Counted from the stretch's first letter, positions 53,301 through 64,000 are shown. The stretch: DNA of 64,000 nt from Deinandra increscens subsp. villosa (GCA_039602395.1 JBCNJP010000006.1:14930952-14994951), one strand, 5' to 3'. Notes: a model not told the origin generated them from the sequence alone. Made by a program: numbers and translations.

Positions 53301-53984
53301 ATATCCTTACCAGGTTTAGGATTCCGGCAGAAATCATATGTGACAAAGGTTCTCAGTTCATCGGCAATAGAACAACAAATTTTTGTGCAAGCTGGGGCAT
53401 AAATATGATTACATCAACACCCGTCCATCCTCAAGCCAATGGACAGGCGGAATCCAGCAATAAGATCATCATCAACAATCTCAAGTAGAAGTTGGGCTCC
53501 AAGAAAGGCAAGTGGGCTGAAGAGCTACGTTTGTTTTTTGGGCAGATGGGACAACACCCAAGAATGCAACAGGTCAAACCCCGTTCTTATTAGTGTTTGG
53601 AGCTGAGGCAATGATTCCCACAGAAATGGTGTTACCCACTTCCAGGATCCTGAAACCAACAGCCAGAATCTGCTTTAGGATCTCGAAACAGTTGAGGAGC
53701 TCAGAGATATGGCCAGAATCCGGATGGCATCCTATCAACAAAGGGTGGCAACGTTTTATAACAAGAACACCATGTAAAGAAGATTTTAAGTGGGAGACTT
53801 AGTACTGAGAAAAGCATTTCAAAATACGACCAACCCAACCGATGGAAAATTGGCACCCAAGTGGGAAGGTCCATATTTGATAGATTATGAAGAAGGAAAA
53901 GAGGCATATCGTTTGGTAAACATGGAAGGAGAACCCCTACCAAGAGCCTGGAATGCCATCCATCTCAAAGCCTACTTTATGTGA
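50320..53984 (+). pseudogene. E protease-pol remnant
   Basis: The protease has LIDKGSS, with Lys where other copies have Gly or Asn. A deletion of about 120 bp removes the gag/pol border, including the TAG CAA TTA site that C retains. The RT keeps RPIQQKRRKFAPEK and YIDD. It has stops after KNRKW, in the LAGF segment and elsewhere. Two RNase H regions and the integrase follow. The catalytic segments CDKGSQF (Asn to Lys), NGQAESSNK and the C-terminal AIHLKAYFM are present. There are more than ten stops or shifts, so it is inactive. Confidence 0.85.
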
Positions 53985-54114
53985 GAATCCCATTGGAATC
54001 CCAAGGATCCTCTCTGCCCAAATGCTGTAAGGTACGTGTACTAATCTAATTTCAATTATATTTTTATCACATGATACTGACTTAAGCATTTGGAGTGGTG
54101 TTAGCTTACGGAGT

Positions 54115-54135
54115 GGTGTTAGCTAAGCTAACACC
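54115..54135. repeat. Palindrome downstream of E pol
   Basis: It is identical to the palindrome in C: arms GGTGTTAGCT and AGCTAACACC around one A. A partial direct copy (GGTGTTAGCTTA) precedes it at about 54096. Confidence 0.8.
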
Positions 54136-54471
54136 CACCCCTCACCAAGTGTTGAGTGTTTTGTAGAATTTGAGAATCCTGAATATTTTGGGTACATCCC
54201 CAGTTAGAGGTTGGCCACCTCTCCTACGTTTAAGGTATCCTGCATACCTTCCAAGGTTTGAGAGGCTGACTCCTCTCCTAAGTTAGGTAATCGCCAGTAG
54301 CACACGACCCTCGCCAAGAGCACATGTTGTCCACCAGTATGCTCAAGATGGCCAGACCAGTCCATCCCATGGGTGGCTGACAATCTTGTCATTGTAGGCT
54401 GTTGGGCGGATTCTCAAGGTTTTTAACACATACGTGTTAACTAAGGTTATGGAATTTTCATGTCACTTACG

Positions 54472-54605
54472 TAAGGGCTTGACCCTAGTTTTGGCTTAGT
54501 CTCAAGTATATAAGGGCTTGACCCCAGTTTTGGCTTAGTCCCACGAAAAAACGGGCTTGTCCCCAGATTTGTCTTGGTCCCAAGAATCCCGGGTTTATCC
54601 CCAGC
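54472..54605 (+). repeat. 39-bp tandem repeats in the 3' region of E
   Basis: Four imperfect units have the same consensus as C 25286-25420 (GGGCTTGACCCC, TTGGCTTAGTC). Confidence 0.75.
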
Positions 54606-55187
54606 TTATTTCTAAATTTGCTATCTTATTTTCAGAAAACACTTCCTTTGGCCCCTGGCCAGGAACCTTATTAAACTCTTTTCAGATTCCTAAGGCTGGA
54701 TATTAAGATAAACTGGCAAATTTGTCTTTCAGGATTCCTCTCAGGATCCTGAATGAGATAAGGTAAGAAACAGCAACTTGGATTGAGAAGCCGACTAAGG
54801 TAAAACTTAAAGTACACGTGATATATATTTTTATCACTTAAACTTTGACCTGTCCGATTATTAAGTCTTAAATGGTTTAACAAAGTTTGATAGCGAGTCT
54901 TATATACAAAATTTTAAACAACAACATGGGAAGTCAAAAGATAATCATATTATTAACATACGCAAACGGGTTTTGAGCTCCCCAAGTTTCGTCCTGAAAT
55001 CCTCAGGATCCCTCCGCTTGGAAAGCTCAGAGGTCAAAAGTTCTTAGGAATCCTGGTTTCGTCTTGTAAAATACAAGATCCCTCCACCAGGATCCCTACC
55101 ATTGTTTGTTGTTTGTTACTCGTCTCTTACAGGAACCATAAACTGTTTCACAAAAAACCACCAAACATTAAAACCTAAAAAATGGGC

Positions 55188-57603
55188 TCAGACCGTTGCA
55201 TTATCTTCATCGCCCATTGCCTTCCCTTCTTCCACCAGCTTCTCCACCTCCTCAGGGTTCTTCCCCTCGCCCAGCTCCAGCACATAAGCCCTAGTCATTG
55301 CCACCGGGGATTCTGGAACCGTCTTCGAGGAGCCACCATCATTCCCATCTTTCCCTGCTCCAGCCACATCTCCATCACCTCCTCCCAACGATTCCAGAAC
55401 CAGCTTCTAGCTCGTAACATCCCAGCCAGGCACTTTGAAACCAACCACTTCAGCCTCACCCGCCATTTGGATTTTGTATTCCAGGACGCTCCGGGCAGCC
55501 GAAAGTTGGCTTATTTCAGCATCAGCGGCCATCTTGGCTTCCAAGGTCAGACGCTGCTCAGTGAGCTTATGCTCATAGAACAGGGTCTTACCCTTAGCGA
55601 TGTCAGCTTGGGCCCGGATCTTCTCCTCAGCCTCAGCCAACTTCTTCTCTATGTCCATGGCTTGGGTGCTTAGCTTCTCGATGCCCTACATAAGGAAACA
55701 AGAATCCTGATCAGCAACTGCAACAGGTATGAAACTAATATACATGTTTGTTAAAGCTTCTTACCAGGTTGACCATGGTCTGCATCAAGAGAACCTTGTT
55801 GCTGACCTTAGAGGGAGTGCGATCCTCAAAAGTTTCCAGGTACACGGGGGCCTCAACAATCTTTCGCTTCTTGGAAGCCGAGGCCTTGGGCCAGCTGACA
55901 GGTGGCTTGGAGGTGGTAAGCTTCTCCAACTGTTCCTTCTTGACTTTGAGAAGGTTATCAAGATCCTTCCGGGAGAATGAAGAGCTGGATTTGGGGGCTA
56001 CAAAGAAAAACAGAATGTTAACATTCAGGTTGCTCGAATAAGCGTACAACTCAGGATCCTATAAAAAAACTTACCAGACATCTCGGGAATGTGATTGGCT
56101 GAGTAGTTGTGTTCGCTGGCAGTTGCTTCAAGGATCAGGGCTCTTTCAGTGGCAGGAATCTGGTAGAGTGCTTCAAGCTTCCTGTGATCCGGCTATGCCT
56201 TGATGAGATTCTCGAATTTGGGTGCTGCAAAAAACAATAAAAAGTTAAACATATATTCAGAATCTTGTGACGAAAAAGAAGTCAATATCCTACCCTTATC
56301 AATCCACTTCAACGGAAACTTCGTACCCCCAGGAATCGAGTCTCGCTTAACAAAGAAGAAATGTTTCTTCTAGTCATGATCATTATGGGAAGCTCAGGGA
56401 ATCAGCTGAGAGGTGGAGGTGCGAGCTTTCAGAACAAACCGGCTGCAACCATGGGTTCGGAGTTGGTACGCTTCATAAATTTCAGGAATCCCAATTTCCA
56501 GGTTCCGAGTTTGGTTCAACTGATCAAAGGAGTACATGATTCTCTAAATCATAAGCATGGTTTGGGCAAAGGAGAGTCGAGTAGTCTTGAAGAATTGAGT
56601 GACAAGCTCCAAGAAAGGGAATGTCATGCCAAGCAGAAAAGGATAGTACATAAAGCACACCCAAGTGGTGGAGGTGAAGTCGAATTGGGACTTGGGAGAA
56701 GGTTATCAAGATCCTTCAGGGAGAATGAAGAGCTGGACTTGGGGGCTGCAAAGAAAAACAGATTGTCAGCATTTGGGATGCTCAAATAAGCGTACAGCTC
56801 AGGATCCTATAAAAAACTTTCCAGACATCTTAGGAATGTGGTCGGCCGAATAGATGTGTTTGCTGGCAGTTGCTTCGAGGATCACGGCTCTTTCAGTGGT
56901 AGTAATCTGGTAGAGTGCTTCAAGCTTCCTAGGATCCGGCTATGCCTTGATGAGATTCTCGAATTTGGGTGTTGCAAAAAACAATGAAAAAGTTAAACAC
57001 ATATTCAGAATCTTGCGACAAAAAAGAAATCAATATCCTACCCTTATCAACCCACTTCAACGGCAACTCCGTACCCCCGGGAATCGAGTTTCGCTTAACA
57101 AAGAAGAAACGTTTCTTCTAGTTATGATCATTGTGGGAAGCTCGGGGAATCAGCTGAGAGGTGGAGGTGCGAGCCTTCAGAACAAACCGGCTGCAACCAT
57201 GGGTTCGGAGTTGGTAGGCTTCACAAATTTCAGGAATCCTCATTTCCTGATTCCGAGTTTGGTTCAATTGGTCAAGAGAGTACAAGATTTTCCAAACCTT
57301 AGGCATGGTTTAGGCATAAGAGAGTCGGGTGGTCTTGAAGAATTGAGTAATAAGCTCCGGGAAAGGGAATGTCATGCCAAGCAGAAAAGGATAGTACATG
57401 AAGCACACCCAGGTGGTGGAGGTGAAGTCGGATATGGTCCGAGAATCGAAGGGACGAAAAACCGTTCCCGGAGGAAAGATACTAGAATTCCTCAGGTCGT
57501 GAATGTCGCCACCATCGAACGAACAGGTTTCCTCCTCGCTGGGGACGATATATCCTTGATCGTAGAAATCCTCAATCGTCGGAGAGTTCAGCGAAGAGGA
57601 TGA
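55188..57603 (-). pseudogene. Antisense gene of E, with internal tandem duplication
   Basis: Exon 1 (from about 57600, no clear ATG) matches A: IEDFYDQGYIVPSEEE, then RPFDSR, FFKTTRLSYA, stop, TMPKVWKIL. A second stop lies in the segment after HNDHN. Exon 2 (56224-56075, with a TAG where D has Gln), exon 3 (55997-55765) and exon 4 (55685 down) have GT-AG borders and match D. Exon 4 is a coiled coil ending GFKVPGWDVTS followed by TAG at 55407-55409. The Trp after DVSD in B stands at this position. The frame then continues to 55188. A 748-bp tandem duplication repeats the end of exon 1 through the start of exon 3. The copy is inactive. Confidence 0.72.
55949..57432 (-). repeat. 748-bp tandem duplication inside the E antisense gene
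   Basis: GAGAAGGTTATCAAGATCCT occurs at 55949 and again at 56697. The two copies stay collinear through exon 3 start, exon 2 and part of exon 1. They diverge near 56682 and 57430. The second copy has lost the splice acceptor AG of intron 1 (GCAAC instead of GCAGC). Confidence 0.82.
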
Positions 57604-57870
57604 ACGAGTATCGAAAGGAAATCGGATAGAGAAAAAAAACTAACCCGGAATATCGGAGAAGCTCGAGAGGGTTTGTGGAAGAAGATGGAGATAAATGATT
57701 TGGAATCTCCTATTTAAAGAAAAAGTAATGATGAAGGTCCCATCACTTGGAAGCCGTAAAAAACGTCCCATCCTAACCATATTTACCTTGATAACGCCGT
57801 GGTTTAAGCATCTTTTTGAATTTTCACAACTGTTAAACTTATCCACATCTGTCGAAATTCAAGGGACAAT

Positions 57871-58502
57871 TGTTGAGGGTGTATTTTCAGGATGCTCCAA
57901 AAAGCTCAGATAGTTCATGAATCCTACTACAGTTTGGGAATCCCACTTGTCCAGGTATCCTGATGTATTTTATTCGACTAACCCTTATAATTGTCACATG
58001 TTTATTTGACCCAGGTACCATTGAGTCATCAACTACTTTCGAGATTCAAGCACCAGCTAAAGAAGATCGTGGACCAAATGGACGAAAGAGGCTCTAACGG
58101 TCAAGTTAGTTGGATGATAGGATCCCGGGAATCCCGGATAGTTAGTTATTCTTGTAATCTTTATATAATCGAGGACTTGATCGATTTAGGAATTCACAAC
58201 ACCGATACACTTTAGCTCTGATAGCATTCAATCATTGTAACACTTAGCATTGATCGATCAAAAACCTCCAAAACATTTGTAATTTCCAATTTTGTATCAA
58301 TAAAATAGTGAGGAAGCAGGCTCTTCAGGCCGGCTCCCAAAGTTTTTTTGCTAGGATTCCTAGAGGCAACTCGAAGGATCCTGGATTTTTCCCTCCTTAC
58401 ATCCTTGTGTTCAACTTTACATTTCGAGTATATTGACAAGCACACTACCTCACATTCTAAGTTTGGAATACGAAATCACTTTGTTGGTTTTTGACCAAAA
58501 CA
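57871..58502 (+). repeat. 3' LTR of element E
   Basis: This 632-bp sequence runs from TGTTGAGGG to TTTTTGACCAAAACA and is preceded by a polypurine tract. It is similar at both ends and in blocks (for example TTTTTTTGCTAGG) to the D LTR on the other strand. No second copy is in the window. Confidence 0.8.
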
Positions 58503-58990
58503 GTGATGTCACATGAGAAATTATTTTGCTTACCGTCAACTTTTGATTCTATGTTATTTACACATTGTTTTCTTTTCTTCCTGAAGCTGACATGCTTAAG
58601 TGCAGGTCATTTCTAAACTCTGCTTCGAGCTTTTATTGCAAAACTAGGCAAATTTGAAAGTGCGTGAGCGTATGGATCTTCTACTTAGTCGTAATGAAAT
58701 CAATATAAACGAGATGAAACACAAAGAGTAAATACAAATGAGCTTTGTATTAACCACTGAGACCACAGAGTACACAGAGAATATATGACACGGAAGCATA
58801 GACTGTTTATCTCTACAAGACAAGACAACCTATTTATAAGGCTGAAACCCGACTGGCCGATTCTCAGGTTCGGCCTTAAGCTCGGAGCTGTCCGAACTCC
58901 AGATTCGCCGGGAGTTCGGACCTCAGCAATCTTGTGTAATCCGTCTTGTATTCGATACTTCACATGACGATCAAGGATCATGTATCAACA
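58503..58990 (-). repeat. 3' LTR of element I (outer border uncertain)
   Basis: The inner end GTATCAACA at 58990 is followed by AACTCCCCCT, the polypurine tract on the minus strand, exactly as in H. The TATA box on the minus strand lies at 58831-58840. The perfect inverted repeat GTCCGAACTCC (58890-58900) and GGAGTTCGGAC (58911-58921) lies upstream of it in element sense. GTTCGG occurs also at 58868. The sequence otherwise does not resemble the H LTR. Confidence 0.7.
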
Positions 58991-60602
58991 AACTCCCCCT
59001 CGGCATGTGCAGTATCACCTTCTCCATTCAAGCTTGTATCTTGTATCTTCAAACCAACTCTTCCTCGATCTTGACGATGAGTTCAATCTTGAATACTTGA
59101 TATTGCATCGTGTGTAATCTCTTTATCAACAAACTTCAGAAGACTTGAAGTTGTGATGTTCTCCTCCCACTTAGAAACCTGCCAACATAAATAATCTTGG
59201 TGCAAAATGTCTCTTCGAGACTCCAAGATATTTTTGATTTTGAAAATGATTTCGTAATTCGTGTTGATCAATCGAAAACACATCAGAAACAAAATCTTTT
59301 TGGCTTTTAGAAACTTTATATCAAAACACACCTAAAATCTTTTTGGTATTCTTCTGATAGGAAAAGTAAAACAATATTGAATGAAACACTATTTTTGTCT
59401 TTTGTGAGAAATATCACAACTCTGGGATCATATTGGCCATAACATGTTGAACTACATTTCAATTTCAATTATTGAAGCACATAAGCCATGCCGATTGCAG
59501 ATATAATTTGTCCAACTTTAAACTTTGGCATAATCGTATTCATAACATCTGGATATGTTAAGGTATTGATTAAGCTTGCATTGACCAGTGTACCCCACAC
59601 TATCAGACATACTCAGATATGCTATTGCTTATCACATTTTGTGATCTCATTTATGATGTTAATCACATAATGATTGTAATCATGATATAGTCAACCGTGT
59701 TCCATGCAAAAAGAAATAAGAACGTTAAATCGTCTACCTTATGGTCGATCTTTCGATACGCAGATAAGGCCTCGGATTTAACAAAAAAAGAAAATAAAAC
59801 AAGTTGAAGTTGTATAACTCAACAACAATCAGGTCGGTACTCCCGTACACGCAAAGAAAGTCCGATGAGTTATACGAAACACCAAAGAAAATAAAGCAGA
59901 ACATCAAACGAACAACGATCAGGTCGGTCTTTCGGCACGCAGAGAAAGTCCGATCGTTTGACAAAATAAAGAAAATCAAACAAGTTTAAATCTTTGCAAA
60001 ATGAACACATGTATACACAGTGACTTCTCATTTTATTTTTCACATATCTTTTTCTTAATATATCATGAGATATGCATCAAGATGTTATCCACTAGGTCAA
60101 GCATCAGATTTAGTGTATATCACATTTGTATACTTTCTGATTTGCCGAGCCTACCTTACACATCGATCAAATGGTCTTATGGCCTTTTCATTTACTTTAT
60201 TCATGAGTCAGACACTGTCAGCCAATGTACCATCATTTCCCAATCATGTCGGATACAATTTCTCATTTTTCAATATTTTTGGCTTTTTGTATTTTTCAAT
60301 CTTTTTGTCTTTTCCAAATTTTCCCCCTAAAAATGACAACTCTATTTATAGATTTTCATTTTTACGATTTGAAAAACAAAACACTATTTTTGTATTTTTG
60401 CAAAAACAAACTCCCCCGCAGAATGAGACGAAGTGAAAAACAAGAAAAATTGATCAACCAACACGAATACTAGCAGTTTAGCCTTTTGAAAAACAAAATT
60501 GATTTTGAAATTCAAGTTAATTAAAACAGATATTTCACAATCAGCAATTTTTCAATCATCGAAAGGTCTTCCTGAAACACCTGCTTGACACCAAATAAGA
60601 CA
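58991..60602 (-). other. Conserved 3' non-coding region of I
   Basis: It is homologous to H 43922-45681 over most of its length. The 41-base block at 59581-59621 and a block of about 60 bases from about 59701 are nearly identical to H. The threefold module with CGCAGAGAAAGTCCGAT is also present (about 59743-59960). I see no coding frame. Confidence 0.75.
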
Positions 60603-63600
60603 TTAGTCGCATTGGGATCGACCCGATTCAACAGCGTCGGGTCGCCCGGTGTCTTCCACAAAGTCCTTGTGGGCCTTGGAAACAGCTTTTGGTTTCCAAA
60701 TTTGTAAAAGTTTTAATTTTTGATCGGAACCTGAATCAGATTCAACCGACGTACTTGAATTAGACCAAGACGATTTATGAGTTGACTTAAACTTTGGGAA
60801 CCATGGTTCATCAAAAATTTGACCTTTGTGATCCACATATTTGGCAGTTTTATGGATATATGTAGTCGTCGGACACTCAGCAGCGAGATGTCCCGGTTGA
60901 CGACATACATAACAAAGTCGCTCTCTAAAAATGTTTGAAAATTGTTTTGATTTTTGAGAGTCAGAGGAATGTTCAGAATGAAAGTTATCAAAGAAACCAT
61001 CAGAAGAGTCATACCTAGGAGATGGACTCCTTGAAGATGAAGATCTTTCAGAATAATAAGAAAATTCCTTCGAAGATGGTGATTTCTTTGTAACTTTAGC
61101 TTTAACATCTTTGTCAGCTTTCACTGGTTTCTTTGCAACAGCTGGAACTTCCTTCATAACAAAACCCAAACCTTTGTGCTTGGAACCTGAAACCTTTGAA
61201 GAACTTGAAAAAGAACCTGATGCTTCTCTTGACTTAGCATCACTAGTGAATTTGGCTTTGATATCCCTCAGCTTGTTCTTTTCAATCAAAACTTTGTCTT
61301 CTTCGGTTGCGGATGAAGAACTCGAAGCAACCTTATCAAACACTTTCTCATTTTCCAGCAAAACAGACTTTGAAATAAACTTTGGAGCGTCACCCAAAGG
61401 TTTATTCTTCTTTTTAGACTTGGACTTGTTCTTCTTGGATGGAGTCACAAACTTGGAATAATCATGCAAGTCATCTTTTGGATCAATCTGAGCATCAGTA
61501 ACTTCAATTAAATCCACTGGTTGAGGAACCGAGTGAACATCATTCTGCTTAGAACTTTCTGAACTCTGATCCTGCTTGTATAAGAAATTAAGCAATGTCG
61601 GTGACAAATTGCAATTCTTAACTTGTCTTTTCAATTCCAAAATCTCCAGTTTCAAGTCATTAATTTTCTGTTGACCGTCAAACACGTCTTGTTGTGACTT
61701 GATGAACTTTGCATTGAGATCATCATATTCATACGTCTGTAACTTTCTGATCTCACATTCTGCAAATAGTTCTTCAAGAACACTTTCTCTCTTTTGTTTA
61801 TAGATTTCAACATCTTTAGTTAAGACTTCATTCTTGTCCCGATACAGAACATTCTCATCTTGAAGCATAGAAATATTATTTTGTAGTTTCTCAACTGTAA
61901 TAGCAGTTTGTGCAATAAGAGCAGTAGCCTCTTCATATTTTTGCTGAACCGGATAACTCTTCTCAAGAAAATTTTCAAAATCTTGAGCTGCGTCGAACGC
62001 TTCAGCTTTGGCTTTCTCACACTCTTCAGCCAATTGAGCCTTTTCCTTCAAAACATCTTCATGAATATGAACCAACTCATAATATTTCTTTTTGAAAATC
62101 CTCCAATTCTTTCTTTAACACCACAATTTCTTCAGTTGATAATTGACAATCTTGTTCAAACCTTGCACTCTTCTTGAGAAACTTCTCATATTTATAACAG
62201 TTAAATTCATCATCCTTTGAATTCTCAGAAGACTTAGGTAATTCTTCTTGAACCAAAGATATACTTGAAGAAGTATCAGATTCTGTTAACAAACTTTCAT
62301 CATCGTCATGTTGAACGGTTAAAGCAATTGAGATTGGAGTATTATTCTTTTTAATTTCTGAATCTGCATTCCAAGAAAAACCATCTGGATGCATAAATGT
62401 ATTAGTCCAATCATGAGCAAGAGTAGCAGATTTCTGCTCAACCTTCTCAGCTTTATCGGACGGATGAAAAACTAAATGTGCATGCTGACCAGTCTTCAAT
62501 TTACTTTCTGCAGAACTTGGACATTCTCGAGCAAAATGACCATAAACTGAACACTTATAACATTTCACCTTAGATTTGTCCAATCCAATCTTTCCTTCCT
62601 GATTAAGTCTCTCCTTACCAGTTCTATTGAAAAACTTCCTTGTTCGACGAACCAACATAGCATATTGCCAATTTAGATCCATTTCTTCTATATGATCATA
62701 ATCAATCTGATCGTAATCTTCATTTGCTAACTCAGCATTACTCACAGCACCAGTGATAACACCGAAGTATGAAGATACCAATGCAGACATCAACGCATGT
62801 TAATCATCGACAGTTTGAACAGACAATGCACTTTGAGTCGAAGAACTAGGAATTGACACATTACAACCAGCAGATGAAAAACTTGGAGTGTCAGATTTAC
62901 CTGCCAGAAAAGCTGTAGGAGGTGCAGAACTAAGAATATTAGATTTTCCAGCATTCATTGTAGAATCATTTTCACCATGATACACTGCAGGATTCTGAAT
63001 TTGTGTAGGAAGTGATTTATTCACCATTAATTCCATATCCCGAGCCTGAATTCTTTGAACCAAATCATTAAAAGACAATCCTGAAAAATCTTTATCATGA
63101 GTAATCATCATCACATAATTCTCCCATTTTTCAGGCAATGCTTCCAAGATCTTTTCTTTCATATCAACCTCTTCATTAGTAAGATTCACCAAACGCAATT
63201 CACTCATCAGATGAGCGAATCTTGCAATCAGATTGGGAATCGTTTCATTTTGATAATGTTTAAAACTATCAAACTTTTTCTTCAAAACCTTTTGTCGACT
63301 TTTCTTGTATTGATCATTGCCTTCACATTGTTTTTCCAATGCATCCCATAGACTTTTTTATGTGTAGTTACCAGCAAATTGATGAAGTAACTCTTTAGGC
63401 AATGCCATCGTTAACGTACCATATGCCTTTTTCTCAGCTTGATAAGCTTTCTTTTGTTCAGAAGACATTTTTCTTTGAAGAATAGGTTCACCAGTTTCAT
63501 CTTTAGGGTAAACATATTGCTCAGTGAATGCTAACCACATATCAATGTCATTTGTATCGACAAACGCTTCAAACCGTTTAACCCAACTATGATAATCTTC

Positions 63601-63720
63601 CAATTTTAGCAATTTGGGAACTTTCTGACTTGTTCCGATTTCATTATCATAATTCATCATTGTTTGCATCGTAGCTTGAACCGAATTTTGAATAGCTGCG
63701 AACGCTTGAAAATCGGACAT
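60603..63720 (-). pseudogene. I gag: long protein with two zinc knuckles and coiled coils
   Basis: The ATG at 63720 (MSDFQAFAAIQNSV) starts a Copia gag with LLKLEDYHSWVKRFEAF and a central UBN2-like domain (LIARFAHLMSEL, LEALPEKWENY). Knuckle 1 is CYKCSVYGHFAREC. A long coiled coil (about 62075-61600) and a Lys/Ser-rich basic tail follow. Knuckle 2 is CYVCRQPGHLAAEC. The end is LQIWKPK, DTGRP and a stop at 60603, about 1030 codons. Breaks are few: TAA at 63358-63360, TAA at 62800-62802 (probably from CAA) and one frameshift near 62076. It is recently inactivated or still nearly functional. No pol follows, so the element needs enzymes supplied elsewhere. Confidence 0.85.
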
Positions 63721-63758
63721 TTTTCGAAAAACTGAACACTGTTCACTCCGAGCTTCGT

Positions 63759-64000
63759 CCGAACCTACTATACCCTCCGAAGCTACTCCGAACTTAAAAC
63801 AAAAGTCCGAACTCTCAACGAACGTATCACCGAACTCAGAAACTCCGATCTATCTCCGATCCTAGTCCGAACTCCCTCTGAGACAGGATATCCACCGAAC
63901 TCTCTCCGATTGAACTCCGAACTCTCACCGAATCAGGAAAACTGACCGAGCTTACTCCGAACCTGGTGTTCGGAGCGGTTATGCCGAATCTGAGGTTCGG
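63759..64000 (-). repeat. CCGAAC word array in the leader of I
   Basis: Eight exact CCGAAC (63759, 63788, 63807, 63830, 63867, 63895, 63917, 63957) and two GTTCGG (63968, 63995) occur in 242 bases. Near-copies such as CCGATC and CCGAAT lie between them. The array runs off the window. The same word forms the 11-bp inverted repeat in the I LTR. Confidence 0.9.

Larger units (their letters stand above)
50320..58502 (+). mobile_element. Element E: decayed plus-strand Tat-like element, 5' part missing
   Basis: Protease and pol remnants (to 53984), a non-coding 3' region, an antisense extra gene (55188-57603), a polypurine tract (57856-57870, ending AAGGGACAAT) and a 3' LTR follow in order on the plus strand. 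It is the closest relative of C and has an LTR related to D. The gag and 5' LTR lie in or beyond the gap. Confidence 0.85.
58503..64000 (-). mobile_element. Element I: gag-only Copia-type retrotransposon, right end outside
   Basis: A 3' LTR, a conserved 3' non-coding region, a long gag and a word-rich leader are all in minus-strand order. The design equals H: no protease, integrase or RT. The 5' LTR and primer site lie beyond the window. The start of the left LTR between 58503 and about 58680 could not be fixed. Confidence 0.8.

Noticed and set aside
58503..58680. Target duplication joining E and I
   Set aside because: The outer border of the I LTR cannot be fixed from one copy, so no duplication can be claimed.

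Overview
The window is repeat-dense plant nuclear DNA. Almost all of it belongs to long terminal repeat (LTR) retrotransposons, many nested in or broken by one another. The evidence for a plant is the Tat-type Ty3 elements with a second (archaeal-type) RNase H, Copia elements primed by initiator tRNA-Met, plant-type GT-AG introns with a TACTAAC branch site, and a plant tetraspanin exon. A eudicot is likely. The Copia gag style resembles that of Asteraceae, but I cannot prove the species. No intact host gene is visible. Two runs of exactly 500 N (27445-27944 and 49820-50319) look like scaffold gaps of unknown true size.

Layout: (1) 1-176 is a Copia gag scrap. (2) 177-20816 is Ty3/Tat-like element A on the minus strand. 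A younger sister, B (5386-15145), is inserted in its integrase region with a TGTAT target duplication. B has uninterrupted gag-protease and pol reading frames. (3) 20817-25665 is C, a decayed plus-strand Tat relative. (4) 25666-26600 is unrelated AT-rich DNA with a tRNA-Gly-like relic. (5) About 26600-29603 is D, a minus-strand Tat relative, and 29604-32512 is G, another Tat-like element. Both are truncated. (6) 32540-37418 is K, a segment with long inverted repeats that captured a tetraspanin exon. A young non-autonomous LTR element, J (33186-36936), has landed in the first codons of that exon. (7) 38460-49819 is F, a decayed minus-strand Copia element whose gag is split by H (43642-48980, TSD GTCGC), a gag-only Copia element. 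(8) 50320-58502 is E, a plus-strand relative of C. (9) From about 58503 to the end is I, a second gag-only element related to H.

How the parts work together: in A, B and C, gag-protease and pol share one frame, split by a single TAG in the context TAG CAA TTA. This is the tobamovirus-type readthrough signal. A, B, D and E also carry an additional gene antisense to gag-pol, next to the 3' LTR. In A it has four exons whose splicing keeps the frame. Because it is antisense, its introns survive reverse transcription of the sense RNA.

Most unusual pattern: several families carry their own short signature word. In H and I, which have dissimilar LTRs, the word forms an inverted repeat in U3 upstream of the TATA box. 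The same word is repeated 8 to 11 times in the 5' leader before gag: GGACCA in H and CCGAAC in I. H and I also share near-identical blocks in their long 3' non-coding regions. Together these look like cis-acting RNA or DNA signals of a gag-only retrotransposon lineage.
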